Shown here piece after piece: positions 1 through 8,120 of a DNA stretch of 41,329 bases. The position numbers and the translations under genes were made by a program. Origin of the DNA: Thiotrichales bacterium (lineage in GTDB: Bacteria; Pseudomonadota; Gammaproteobacteria; Beggiatoales; Beggiatoaceae). Where the stretch lies: the NCBI GenBank assembly GCA_016745035.1, contig JADGDE010000014.1, forward strand, positions 1 to 41,329, written 5' to 3'. The notes under the pieces are model-generated. The model saw only the letters and a program-made list of their open reading frames with translations, had not been told where the DNA came from and did not search any database. Position 1 is the stretch's first letter. Each line of letters begins with the position of its first letter.

Positions 1-113
1 TTTCCCGTTTGGTTAGAAAGGCTTTGTCTTTTTCTAAAAAAATCGAAAACCATATTGGCGCTATTTGGTATTTTATTAATCATTATAATCAGTCGTTATG
101 CTTGGATAATTGA
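1..113 (+). pseudogene. 3' end of IS1-family transposase (partial)
   Basis: The third frame is open from the window edge to a TGA at 111-113 and reads as the C-terminus of an IS1-type (InsB) transposase. The recognisable run is RLVRKALSFSKKIENHIG followed by AIWYFINHYN, the usual tail of IS1-family enzymes. The 5' part lies outside the window, so whether the gene is intact cannot be judged. The downstream sequence to about 145 probably contains the right end of the element, but no partner inverted repeat is available here. The call rests on motif recognition of about 36 residues. Confidence 0.65.
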
Positions 114-172
114 ATTTATACCACTACTCGTACACGACTACCATTTAAGTGAGTGTCTGGTTTCTTTTGTGT

Positions 173-221
173 AAATAGCATATTAATTTAATCTGTTATT
201 AAGTGGGTCTCTGGTTTCTTT
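173..221 (+). repeat. Left copy of imperfect ~50 bp direct repeat
   Basis: This 49 bp stretch matches 1469-1518 in the same orientation at about 43 of 50 positions with one single-base gap. The shared 3' part contains GGGT(C/G)TCTGG(T/C)TTCTTT. A third, shorter copy of that 3' part lies at about 145-166. The repeats bracket the AT-rich ORFs at 332-1371. It resembles no insertion sequence end that I can name. Confidence 0.7.
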
Positions 222-331
222 GATAAGATAGGTTTAGAAAATAATACTGGCGAAGAATTTAAAGCATTATTTAATATAAATAATGCTTTAATTAAGTTAT
301 ACCATAAATCATTAATTAATGTTAAAAAGGG

Positions 332-991
332 TTGAAAAAATGTATCAATAGATACAACTTTTTATTTTTAATATTATTATCTTTATCTAAGACAAGTTGT
401 TCGAATGATCTAATTAATATTTCAGATTATGAAAATATAGATAGCTTACCAAACGTCATGCAAAAGAAAATTTTAAATGAAATATCTATAAAAAGTAGAG
501 ATATTTTTCTAAGCATACCTGATGCAGGTTTGCTAGGTAGTAAAGTAAATATAAAAAAAATAATAGAAACAAAAAGATGGCTGGAAAAACAAAAATATCC
601 ATTATTTAAATTATTGGCCATTGTTTTATATAAAACAGTGAATAATGGGATTTTTAATGAAGTTTATAAGAAAGAAATGCTTAGACATGGTTTTAATATT
701 GTTGAGGAGTTTAATTTAGAACTTTATTCTGATGATATCATGTTGGAATTAATTAATTATAATAGCCCTGTTAATCCGTACAATTTAGTTAATGACGTAG
801 TGAAATTAGATGGTGAAATAACTAATTTAATAAGGAAAAGAAAATATGAAAAAGAAGAATATGAATCAGGATTAATTATTACTAATCTATACACAAAAAA
901 CAATTATAATGAAATTATTAAAAAAACAAAAGAAGTTGAAAAATATATTATGCTATTATCTTTTTTTAAAAAAAGTAGAGGGGATTTTTAA
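332..991 (+). CDS. Hypothetical exported protein in AT-rich island
   Basis: A 219-residue protein that I do not recognise. The first ~24 residues (two Lys, then a hydrophobic stretch, then TSCS) look like a signal peptide. Cys23 could be a lipoprotein cysteine, but Lys at -3 makes the lipobox poor. The rest is rich in Lys, Asn, Ile and Glu and looks mostly helical. The assumed start is TTG at 332, with an in-frame stop just upstream (323-325). AAGGG directly abuts the start, so the ribosome site is poorly spaced and the start is uncertain. Base composition is far more AT-rich than the glycosyltransferase gene next door, which suggests recent acquisition. The frame of the next ORF is open from 979 and overlaps this gene's end, so the two may be one gene with a frameshift. 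Confidence 0.5.
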   Translation: MKKCINRYNFLFLILLSLSKTSCSNDLINISDYENIDSLPNVMQKKILNEISIKSRDIFLSIPDAGLLGSKVNIKKIIETKRWLEKQKYPLFKLLAIVLYKTVNNGIFNEVYKKEMLRHGFNIVEEFNLELYSDDIMLELINYNSPVNPYNLVNDVVKLDGEITNLIRKRKYEKEEYESGLIITNLYTKNNYNEIIKKTKEVEKYIMLLSFFKKSRGDF

Positions 992-1041
992 AAATAAAAA
1001 GAGGTGATATATCAGATATATTATTTTTACAAAGACTAGTT

Positions 1042-1371
1042 ATGTGGGATAATAATAATAATGATATTTCCATTTTATTAGACATATATTTTAAAAATGG
1101 ATTTCCAAAAGATTTGGAGAATGATGGAATTACAAGACTAATAAGAAAGAGATTAATTTATTCAAACAAAGAATTTGAAAGAAGAATTAGTTCTTCTGCA
1201 TTTAATGATGATTTAAGTATAGTAAATGCAATGGGGAATATTGCCCCACTATCAGCCACTTATTATAGTGAAAATATAAATGAAATATATATGAATTTTT
1301 TATATAAAAAATCACTTCCAGAAAAATTACAAAGATATGAATCTGGAAACTGGTTAAAATTAGAAGATTGA
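1042..1371 (+). CDS. Hypothetical protein in AT-rich island
   Basis: A 109-residue ORF of unknown function, as AT-rich as its upstream neighbour. ATG 1042 is the first ATG, but the frame is open back to 979, overlapping the end of the 332-991 ORF. A strong Shine-Dalgarno-like AGAGGTGAT lies at 1000-1008 with no standard start codon at proper spacing. Either the real start is an unusual codon near 1009-1021, or this is the 3' part of a frameshifted gene. The segment ITRLIRKR resembles ITNLIRKR in the upstream protein, which could reflect an internal duplication or chance. No signal peptide or membrane segment is visible. Confidence 0.4.
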   Translation: MWDNNNNDISILLDIYFKNGFPKDLENDGITRLIRKRLIYSNKEFERRISSSAFNDDLSIVNAMGNIAPLSATYYSENINEIYMNFLYKKSLPEKLQRYESGNWLKLED

Positions 1372-1468
1372 AAAACCCTGATTATAACGGATTCTGTTGA
1401 TTTTCCCTGTATCCGTTCAGATGCAGAGAGCAACGAAAAGTTAAGGATAAAGTCAAGGACATCTATAT

Positions 1469-1518
1469 AAATAGTATATTAATTTAGTCTATTATTTAAC
1501 TGGGTGTCTGGCTTCTTT
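1469..1518 (+). repeat. Right copy of imperfect ~50 bp direct repeat
   Basis: Partner of 173-221 in direct orientation, with six substitutions and one single-base gap. It closes the AT-rich island on its right side, 100 bp before the end of the glycosyltransferase gene. Just upstream, a 7 bp inverted repeat (1386-1392 with 1411-1417, 18 nt loop) is too weak to call a terminator. Confidence 0.7.
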
Positions 1519-1600
1519 CATGGGTGTCCAATAGTTTCCTGATAGTTTCTTCTTGGTCATTTAATTGTCGGTTCTTGTCCTAGGCTTAGCCTTAGCAGTG

Positions 1601-2785
1601 CTACATATCTACGGCATCAAGGGCGCGTTGATATTGTTTGTTGATGTCTTTGGCAATTGTTGGCAGGGAAAACACTTGTTGTAAACGCCCGAAGCCTGTT
1701 TGTCCCCATTGTTGCCAGCGCTCGGGGTTATCGTAACAATCTATCAGGGCTTTTGCCAGCGCTTCGGGGTTATTTGGCTCGACTAATGCGCCGGTTTTTC
1801 CCGCTTCGACCACCCAGCTCATGCCTGAGTCAGTGAGCTTGCTTACTAATAACGGTTTTCGGTAACGCATGGCTTCTAATAACACCACGCCAAAGGCTTC
1901 GGTGCGTTCGATGGAGGGTAGGCAAAAACAATCGCAACTGGCAAACAGGGCTTGGAGTTGTCCACTGCTGACAAAGCCCAATAGCCGAGCTTTGTCGCTG
2001 ATATTTAAGGTCTCGATGTGCTGGGCTAGCTTGTCTTTTAGCTCGCCTGTGCCTGCAATTAACACTTCAATGCCTTGGGTTTGTGCCAAGGCTTCTAATA
2101 ATACGGTTTGTCCTTTGTAATAGGTCAGCCGCCCGACTTGTAAGACTTTTAAGCCTTGTTCTTGCCATTGTTTTGTTGCCCAAGCTTTATCCGCTTCGGT
2201 GACGCTGGGGGTGTTGGTATCAGCTAAGCCTAGCGGAATGACTTGCGTTTTATCGTGCCAAGGTTTAAGGCTTTCGCTGGCAGCAAGATAGGGCGGCGAG
2301 GTCACGAGCACGGATTTTGCTCGTTTTAGTAGTGCTTGTTCCCACGGTTTATAGGCGCTGTAAAGTAAATCTAGGCGTTTATCGAACTTGGAGGCTAAGA
2401 CATCGGAATGCCAGTGAATAACCCACGGAATTCGCCTTGCTGCGGGCGATAGCAGGGCAAAAAAAGCCGAGGTGTTGGGTAAATGCAGGTGTAAGACATC
2501 GGGTTTTTCTTGTTTGATAATGCGCGACAGCCACCATGGAAATAAGGGTGAAATCGGTGCGTAGAGTATGCGTCCATAGCAAGGGCAGCGGTAAATCGGC
2601 GCGCTGTTATCGGGGCAGGGTTTGGGGTTTTGCCACACGCGCCACCACGGCGGCGGGGTATGGTCATGCACCAAGGCGCTGGCTTCTATGCCTTGTGCGC
2701 GTTGCACTGAGATTAAATCCGCCATAAAATGCTCTATCCCACCTGCAAACGGCGGATAAAATTTACCAATATGCAAAACCCGCAT
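1601..2785 (-). CDS. GT4 family glycosyltransferase
   Basis: A 394-residue retaining glycosyltransferase of the GT-B fold (family 4, glycosyl transferase group 1). It probably adds a sugar to a lipid-linked or surface glycan in the cytoplasm. The N-terminus has the GKFYPPFAGGIE nucleotide-fold start. The C-terminal half has the E-x7-E donor-binding signature (EAFGVVLLE, about residues 290-300) followed by a conserved-looking AMRYRKPLL. Length is normal for the family. No signal peptide or membrane segment is seen. It is divergent from hemD with only 27 bp between start codons, so the promoters must overlap or lie inside the neighbouring gene. Donor and acceptor cannot be deduced. Confidence 0.88.
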   Translation of the reverse strand: MRVLHIGKFYPPFAGGIEHFMADLISVQRAQGIEASALVHDHTPPPWWRVWQNPKPCPDNSAPIYRCPCYGRILYAPISPLFPWWLSRIIKQEKPDVLHLHLPNTSAFFALLSPAARRIPWVIHWHSDVLASKFDKRLDLLYSAYKPWEQALLKRAKSVLVTSPPYLAASESLKPWHDKTQVIPLGLADTNTPSVTEADKAWATKQWQEQGLKVLQVGRLTYYKGQTVLLEALAQTQGIEVLIAGTGELKDKLAQHIETLNISDKARLLGFVSSGQLQALFASCDCFCLPSIERTEAFGVVLLEAMRYRKPLLVSKLTDSGMSWVVEAGKTGALVEPNNPEALAKALIDCYDNPERWQQWGQTGFGRLQQVFSLPTIAKDINKQYQRALDAVDM

Positions 2786-2812
2786 AGCTACCCTTTGTTG
2801 ATTTGAGTTCTT

Positions 2813-3547
2813 ATGCTAACAGGACAACGTATTTTAGTCACTCGCCCGCGTGCGCAAGCCACAGCTTTAGTTGAGGCTATCGAGGTGCATGAGGGCACGG
2901 CGATTTTGTTTCCGGTGTTGGAAACCAAGGCGCTGGCACGTCCTCGCTATTTGGATGCACTGGCAAGCTATCAGGCGTTGATTTTTATCAGCGTCAATGC
3001 CGTGCAGTTCACTTGGGATAATTTGAACGCTAAAGCGCAACAGCAATTGCAGCAACTGCCTTGTATTGCCGTGGGTAAACGCACAGCGCAGGCGCTAAAA
3101 GAGAAACAGGTGAAGCATATTTTTGTACCACCTGCGCCGTTTAATAGCGAAACCTTGCTTGCCTCTGAGCGTTTGCAACAGGTCGCCCAGCAGCGTTTGT
3201 TATTGTGTAAAGGTCAAGGCGGGCGGCAGTTATTGGAGCAAAGCCTCGCAGAGCGCGGGGCGCGGGTGGATTTGTGCGAAGTCTATCAGCGTGTTCGCCC
3301 TGCGTTTAGCCCTGAGCCGTGGATGGCATCGGGGGCAATCGAACAGGTGATTGTCACCAGTGCCGAGGGTTTGTATAACCTTGAGCAAATGTTAGAGCAA
3401 CCCGCATGGCTTTATCAACGCCCGTGGGTGCTTATTAGTCAACGCCTTGCAGGACTTGCAAAAGCGGCTGGGGTCAGTGCGCCGATAAAAGTCGCCAAAG
3501 AGGCGAGTGATAACGCTTTATTAGAGGCTTTGTTAAATGATAGCTGA
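2813..3547 (+). CDS. hemD: Uroporphyrinogen-III synthase
   Basis: HemD (244 aa) cyclises hydroxymethylbilane to uroporphyrinogen III in the tetrapyrrole pathway leading to heme and siroheme, in the cytoplasm. Recognition rests on the N-terminal ILVTRPRAQATAL, the FISVNAV segment, and the C-terminal VTSAEGLYNLEQML. The family diverges strongly, and these are its most stable stretches. Length is normal. hemC, its usual upstream partner, is absent; the neighbour is a divergent glycosyltransferase. The end overlaps the L,D-transpeptidase gene by 11 nt, so the two are probably co-transcribed and translationally coupled. No clear Shine-Dalgarno precedes ATG 2813. Confidence 0.88.
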   Translation: MLTGQRILVTRPRAQATALVEAIEVHEGTAILFPVLETKALARPRYLDALASYQALIFISVNAVQFTWDNLNAKAQQQLQQLPCIAVGKRTAQALKEKQVKHIFVPPAPFNSETLLASERLQQVAQQRLLLCKGQGGRQLLEQSLAERGARVDLCEVYQRVRPAFSPEPWMASGAIEQVIVTSAEGLYNLEQMLEQPAWLYQRPWVLISQRLAGLAKAAGVSAPIKVAKEASDNALLEALLNDS

Positions 3548-4022
3548 TGGTATTTGGATTGATCTCAAAACCCAGTCTTTGCAATTGCGCGCTGGTGGCG
3601 AAACCCGGTTTCAATGTTTGATTTCTTCAGGGAAAAACGGCATTGGCGAGCAAAGCGGCAGCGGTAAAACCCCACGCGGTCGCTTTCGGATTCGGATTAA
3701 AATTGGCGCAGGGGCAGCAATCAATAGTGTGTTTGTCAGCAGGCGTTTAACTGGGGAAATTTATAGCCCTGAGCTTGCAGAGGCTGCGCCGCATCGCGAT
3801 TGGATTTTGAGCCGTATTATGTGGCTGAGTGGGATGGAGGTCGGGCATAATCGTGGCGGTGATGTCGATACCTTACGGCGTTATATTTATATACATGGCT
3901 GCCCCGATAGCGAACCGATGGGCGTGCCGATGTCGCATGGTTGTATACGGATGCGTAATCAGGACATTGTGACTTTATTTGAGCGGGTCAATAACGGTGA
4001 TTTGGTCGTGATTAATAGCTAA
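3537..4022 (+). CDS. L,D-transpeptidase (YkuD domain)
   Basis: A 161-residue YkuD-fold protein. Members form 3-3 peptidoglycan cross-links or attach proteins to peptidoglycan through a catalytic Cys. The signature is complete: IHG with His120, then SHGCIRM with nucleophile Cys136. The region before it (TPRGRFRI) matches the usual substrate-cleft strand. Oddly, no signal peptide or membrane segment is visible, although the known reaction is periplasmic. Upstream starts cannot be excluded because the ORF begins inside hemD (11 nt overlap). It may use a non-classical export route or act on another substrate. gspE follows 84 bp later. Confidence 0.85.
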   Translation: MIADGIWIDLKTQSLQLRAGGETRFQCLISSGKNGIGEQSGSGKTPRGRFRIRIKIGAGAAINSVFVSRRLTGEIYSPELAEAAPHRDWILSRIMWLSGMEVGHNRGGDVDTLRRYIYIHGCPDSEPMGVPMSHGCIRMRNQDIVTLFERVNNGDLVVINS

Positions 4023-4106
4023 TGTATGGATAGAGCATTGCTGCTATACATGCTGACACTTAACTATTAAAATTAAGCCCCCTTTGCTAAAGCCAATAGA
4101 GAGCTT

Positions 4107-5657
4107 GTGGACAACATCACCGCCTTAAACCTGCGCGATCGCCCCGACCCATTGCTAGAAGCCGATGCGCCGCCAGAAACCGACCAATTTAATATCCCTT
4201 TTGTGTTTGCCAAACGTCACGGCATTTTAGTCACCGAACTTGGCGCACAACAGGCGAGGATTTTACATCGCCCTGATTTGGACTATCGCAGCCTGATTGA
4301 ATTGCGGCGCTATTTACAACGCCCTTTAGCGTTAGAAGAAATCAGTACAACAGATTTTGATCAGCAACTGAGTCAACATTACGAGGCGCAAAACCAAGCC
4401 TCGGCGCATATGATGGCAGGCTTGGAGGCGGATTTAGATTTATTTCAAGTTGCTAAAGCCTTGTCCTCTGAACCTGAAGATTTGCTCGAAACTTCCGACG
4501 ATGCGCCGATTATTCGCCTAATTAATGCCCTTCTTGCCGAGGCGGTGAAAGAAAATGCCTCGGATATTCATATCGAACCGTTTGAAAATCGCTTATTGGT
4601 GCGCTTTCGGGTTGATGGGGTGTTACGCGAGGTTTTGCAGCCTAAGCGGGCGCTTGCACCGTTGTTGGTCTCGCGGATTAAAGTCATGGCACAACTGGAT
4701 ATTGCCGAAAAGCGCGTGCCGCAAGATGGGCGTATCTCATTGAAAATTGCCGCCCGCGCCGTTGATGTCCGGGTCTCGACGCTGCCTTGCGGGCAAGGTG
4801 AGCGGGTGGTGTTGCGTTTGCTAGACAAACAAGCAGGGCGCTTGGATTTAGCCAAATTAGGTATGCCTGCGGCTGATTGTCAGCGCCTAGAAACTGAAAT
4901 AAGCAAACCACACGGGATTATCTTGGTCACAGGGCCGACAGGTTCCGGTAAAACCACCAGCTTGTATGCCATGCTCAGCGAGTTAAACGGCAAGCAGCGC
5001 AATATCATGACCGTCGAAGACCCGATTGAATACTATATCGACGGCATTAACCAAACCCCGGTGAATAACAAAGTCGATATGACCTTTGCCAAAGGCTTGC
5101 GGGCAATTTTACGCCAAGACCCCGACGTGGTGATGGTCGGCGAGATTCGTGATTTTGAAACCGCGCAAATTGCTGTGCAAGCGAGTTTAACCGGACACTT
5201 GGTGCTATCGACTTTGCACACCAATACTGCTATTGGTGCAATCACCCGGTTGCGGGACATGGGCATCGAGCCGTTTTTGCTCTCCTCGTCTTTGCTGGCG
5301 GTGATGTCGCAACGCTTGGTGCGCTTACTATGCCCCGAGTGTAAAGAGGCTTATCCTGCCGATGCGGCAAGCATGGCACAATTAGGCGTGAGCGATGCGC
5401 CGACACCGCCGCCTTTATTTCGCCCGGTCGGTTGTTCGCATTGCCAACAAACCGGCTATCGTGGGCGTAGCGGTATTTATGAACTGATTCAGCTTGATGA
5501 TACCCTACGCAAAATGATTCACGATAAAGCCTCACAGCAAGAAATGAGCGATTATGCGCATCAACACGCCCAGCCCTTACAATGGCATGGACAGCAAAAA
5601 GTTTTGGCGGGGGAAACTGCGCTGGAGGAATTATTGCGGGTGAGTCAAGTGGGTTAA
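4107..5657 (+). CDS. gspE: Type II secretion/type IV pilus-type assembly ATPase (GspE)
   Basis: A 516-residue hexameric secretion ATPase at the cytoplasmic face of the inner membrane. An N-terminal N1 domain (FVFAKRHGILV) is followed by the catalytic core. The core has Walker A GPTGSGKTT (residues 276-284), Walker B/Asp box (DPDVVMVGEIRD) and His box (LTGHLVLSTLHTN). A four-Cys zinc module follows, CPEC and CSHC at about 409-446, typical of GspE and PilB. Length and the FAKRHG motif favour GspE. The chosen start is GTG 4107, preceded by GAGAG. No other gsp or pil gene is in the window, so its partners must lie elsewhere. A hairpin at 5670-5685 follows. Confidence 0.9.
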   Translation: MDNITALNLRDRPDPLLEADAPPETDQFNIPFVFAKRHGILVTELGAQQARILHRPDLDYRSLIELRRYLQRPLALEEISTTDFDQQLSQHYEAQNQASAHMMAGLEADLDLFQVAKALSSEPEDLLETSDDAPIIRLINALLAEAVKENASDIHIEPFENRLLVRFRVDGVLREVLQPKRALAPLLVSRIKVMAQLDIAEKRVPQDGRISLKIAARAVDVRVSTLPCGQGERVVLRLLDKQAGRLDLAKLGMPAADCQRLETEISKPHGIILVTGPTGSGKTTSLYAMLSELNGKQRNIMTVEDPIEYYIDGINQTPVNNKVDMTFAKGLRAILRQDPDVVMVGEIRDFETAQIAVQASLTGHLVLSTLHTNTAIGAITRLRDMGIEPFLLSSSLLAVMSQRLVRLLCPECKEAYPADAASMAQLGVSDAPTPPPLFRPVGCSHCQQTGYRGRSGIYELIQLDDTLRKMIHDKASQQEMSDYAHQHAQPLQWHGQQKVLAGETALEELLRVSQVG

Positions 5658-5669
5658 GTCGCATGGAGC

Positions 5670-5685
5670 CGGGGCTTTAGCCCCG
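5670..5685 (+). terminator. GC-rich hairpin after gspE
   Basis: Perfect stem CGGGGC/GCCCCG with a 4-nt TTTA loop. There is no T tract after it, so it may be a dispersed palindrome rather than a factor-independent terminator. A closely similar palindrome sits at 25317-25334. Confidence 0.4.
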
Positions 5686-5745
5686 CTAGTGCTGGCACAA
5701 GCTACAATAATGCCCTTATTGGGTTTAAAGGTTTAGAGTGAAACG

Positions 5746-6854
5746 ATGGGGAAATTTTTAAATCAAACTAACATTAATACCATTGTTACAGTGATGTTTG
5801 GCGGTGTTTATTCATGGCTTCTTAGTTGGTTAAACGATATGGATAGTTTACCGACACCCTGCCTTTATTTATTTGCCTGTATTAGCTTATTAGTGTTGGT
5901 TTCAATTTTATATTGGCTTTGGCAACGGCGAAAAACACCTGTAGCAACAGCCAACTCTTCGGGCGTAAAAAAGAACTGTCTATGCTTACAAAGGCATGGA
6001 AAAACTCAGATACCCACATCGTGGTATTAACCGCAATGGGCGGCACGGGCAAAACCGCGCTGCTGAGCTATTGGCTGGATATTCGCACCAGCACCGCCAA
6101 AGACAAACCCAGCAAAGCCTTTGCCTATTCTTTTTACTCTCAAGGCGCAGCCGAGGACAAGCAAACCGACGCGGAGGAATTTTTTGTTAAAGCCTTGGCG
6201 CATTTTGGATACGCGGGCGACTTGCCCAGCAATCAGCACGATAAAGGCATGTTATTGGCGCAGTTAGTCGGCAGCGAGCGTGCCTTATTGGTTTTAGATG
6301 GTTTAGAGCCGCTGCAACATCCGCAAGGGCTGATGCATGGCGGATTAAAAGACAAAGGCTTGATTGCGCTGTTGGAGCAATTGGCGATGCAAAACCAAGG
6401 TTTGTGTCTGATTAGCTCGCGGCTGCCTGTGGTGGAATTAGACGGCAAAGCAGCGGTGATTGCCCACGATTTAGCCCAGCTAGCGCTAGCCGATGGGATT
6501 GCCTTGCTCAAAGCCTTTGACCTCAGCGGCAGCACGCAAGATTTTAACGACGCGGTGGCATGGCTCGGTGGTCATGCCTTGGCGCTGAATTTACTCGGCG
6601 GCTATGTTCGCGCCACCTTTGGCGGTGATATACGCCAGCGCGATAAACTCACCGCCTTTAGCGACAGCCCCACAAACGGTAAACACGCCGAGAAAATCAT
6701 GCAAGCCTATGAGCGGCATTTGGACGGCACGGCGGATTTGGCTTTGTTGTCTTTGCTGGGTTTGTTCGACCGTCCGGTATCCAAGGCGGCTTTTGATGCC
6801 TTGCTTGCGCCAGCTTTACATACGCATTGGCTTAAGAGCCTATGCGAAGTTTAA
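5746..6854 (+). pseudogene. Membrane-anchored STAND/NACHT-type ATPase, frameshifted and truncated
   Basis: The first frame (from ATG 5746) encodes two predicted membrane helices in the first ~65 residues, ending in RRKTPVATA. The continuing STAND part lies in another frame that is open from about 5913. It reads FGRKKELSMLTKAW, then Walker A GGTGKTALL and the AAA-like sequence LLVLDGLEPL with LCLISSRLP as sensor-like strand. The switch must fall near 5945-5970. The C-terminus stops at 6854 right after LFDRPVSKAAFDALL, where relatives continue into winged-helix and repeat domains. The truncation point adjoins the IS5-type remnant at 6949. STAND ATPases serve as signalling or defence switches. 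This copy is probably inactive unless a programmed frameshift rescues the N-terminal part. Confidence 0.8.
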
Positions 6855-6948
6855 GGTGTTGAAATACATTAATTTTACTGGAAATAAAATGAGGGAATTC
6901 TTTGGTTTTCAGCTATAATTAGTCAATTCAAAACTACATGCATTCAGA

Positions 6949-7744
6949 ATGAAAAGAAAAAGCTATCTATCAGATATAACAGATGAAGAATGGGAAGTTT
7001 TAGCTCCTATCGTCGAAGAAAACTGTCCATATACAAGAGGGCCGAAAGTAAGTTTGGAACAATATCGTGAGATATTAAATGCTATATTTTACATCAATAA
7101 AACAGGTGTTCAGTGGCAATATCTCCCTCATGATTTCCCTCCATATAAAACAGTTAATCATCATTATCTTAAATTTATGGAAATAGATTTATTTGAAAAA
7201 ATAAATGATACATCCCGTAAACTTGCTAGAAATAAAGTAAAAAAAAAGAACCCAGCGCAGGTGTAATAGACTCACAAAGTGTTAAGAGTATGCCTGAGAC
7301 AAAGGGTAATGATGTTGGTGTTGATGGTGGAAAAAAGTTAACGGAAGAAAAAGAAGTATTATTGTAGATACAATGGGTTATCTTATTTCTGCTTTTGTAC
7401 ACCCAGCAAATATGTATGATGGAAATGCAGGATTTAGATTGCTTGAAAAGGTATTTAAAAAACATAAATTAAAAAAAATATGGGCAAATAATACATATAG
7501 AGGCAATTTTGTAACAACTGCAAAATCACAATATAACTGTGATATAAAAATAAAACAGCGAAAATCAAAAAAAGGATTTAAGCCTATTCGGAAAAGATGG
7601 GTTGTATAACGTACATTCGCATGGTTAACAAGAAATAGAAGATTAGCTAGGGAATATGAAAGAACAACAAAGTCGAGTGAAGCAATGACATATATTACTG
7701 CATCACGAATATCATTAAAACATGCTTTAGAAAAAATAGATTAG
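6949..7744 (+). pseudogene. Degenerate IS5-family transposase
   Basis: A DDE transposase read across three frames. Frame one (6949-7266) carries the N-terminal domain (LSDITDEEWEVLAPI, GVQWQYLPHDFPPY). A frameshift near 7250 gives GVIDSQSVK with the first catalytic Asp. Another near 7330 gives IIVDTMGYLISAFVHPANMYD. The second Asp position reads WANNTYRG, with Asn replacing the expected Asp. The catalytic Glu of RWVVERTFAW is a TAA at 7607-7609. Reading beyond that stop gives RTFAWLTRNRRLAREYE and ends at TAG 7742-7744. With two frameshifts and two lost catalytic residues the enzyme is dead. I could not identify convincing terminal inverted repeats. The sequence is much more AT-rich than gspE or the STAND gene. 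Confidence 0.85.
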
Positions 7745-7805
7745 TTATTTTGGTTTTTAATCGTGAAATTAACTAATATCGTTAAACTCGGCATAGATTC
7801 TTAGC

Positions 7806-8042
7806 TTGCCTGCAAAAAAACAGATTAATAATCATAATCATTTTAGTGGGTTCTATAATATTTCCAAACAAATAATGCCGAATATTGATGAGACTAAATT
7901 TGATATATTATATGAAAACTGGCTCAAAGTAAGCCAAAGAGAAAATACGATGGATGAATATGGTCAACTTATATTTTTACGAGACTTAAGTGACCGTTGG
8001 AATACGAAAAAACGTCGATACATTATCGAAGAATCGGCATAA
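7806..8042 (+). CDS. Small hypothetical protein upstream of attC-like site
   Basis: A 78-residue ORF of unknown function. TTG 7806 is the first start; an internal ATG gives MPNIDETKFDILYENW and may be the real one, since no good ribosome site precedes either. The best-formed segment is FDILYENWLKVSQRENTMDEYGQ, helical and acidic, followed by a basic tail (TKKRRY). No membrane segment is seen. Its stop codon lies inside the left core of the attC-like site at 8037-8097, the arrangement of an integron gene cassette. Function is not inferred. Confidence 0.4.
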   Translation: MPAKKQINNHNHFSGFYNISKQIMPNIDETKFDILYENWLKVSQRENTMDEYGQLIFLRDLSDRWNTKKRRYIIEESA

Positions 8043-8097
8043 CACAATGGCCCAGCCAGTATGTGAAAGGCGTGTGCCACTGAGCAAGGCGTTAGAC
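8037..8097 (+). other. attC-like recombination site (integron cassette type)
   Basis: The 61 bp site ends with GTTAGAC (8091-8097), which fits the attC core R' consensus GTTRRRY. It starts with GCATAAC (8037-8043), an imperfect partner of it. Between them, GGCCCAGCCAGT near 8050 pairs imperfectly with ACTGAGCAAGGC near 8080, giving the imperfect palindrome expected of attC. The upstream ORF stops inside the left core. No integrase gene or attI is visible, so it would be an orphan site. It could be a chance palindrome. Confidence 0.45.
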
Positions 8098-8120
8098 TTC
8101 AGCACAATACTTTAGAATTA

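Noticed and set aside
1..174. Hydrophobic open frame from the window edge (membrane-like ILLIIIIS segment)
   Set aside because: The third frame over the same bases matches an IS1 transposase tail, which explains the region better.
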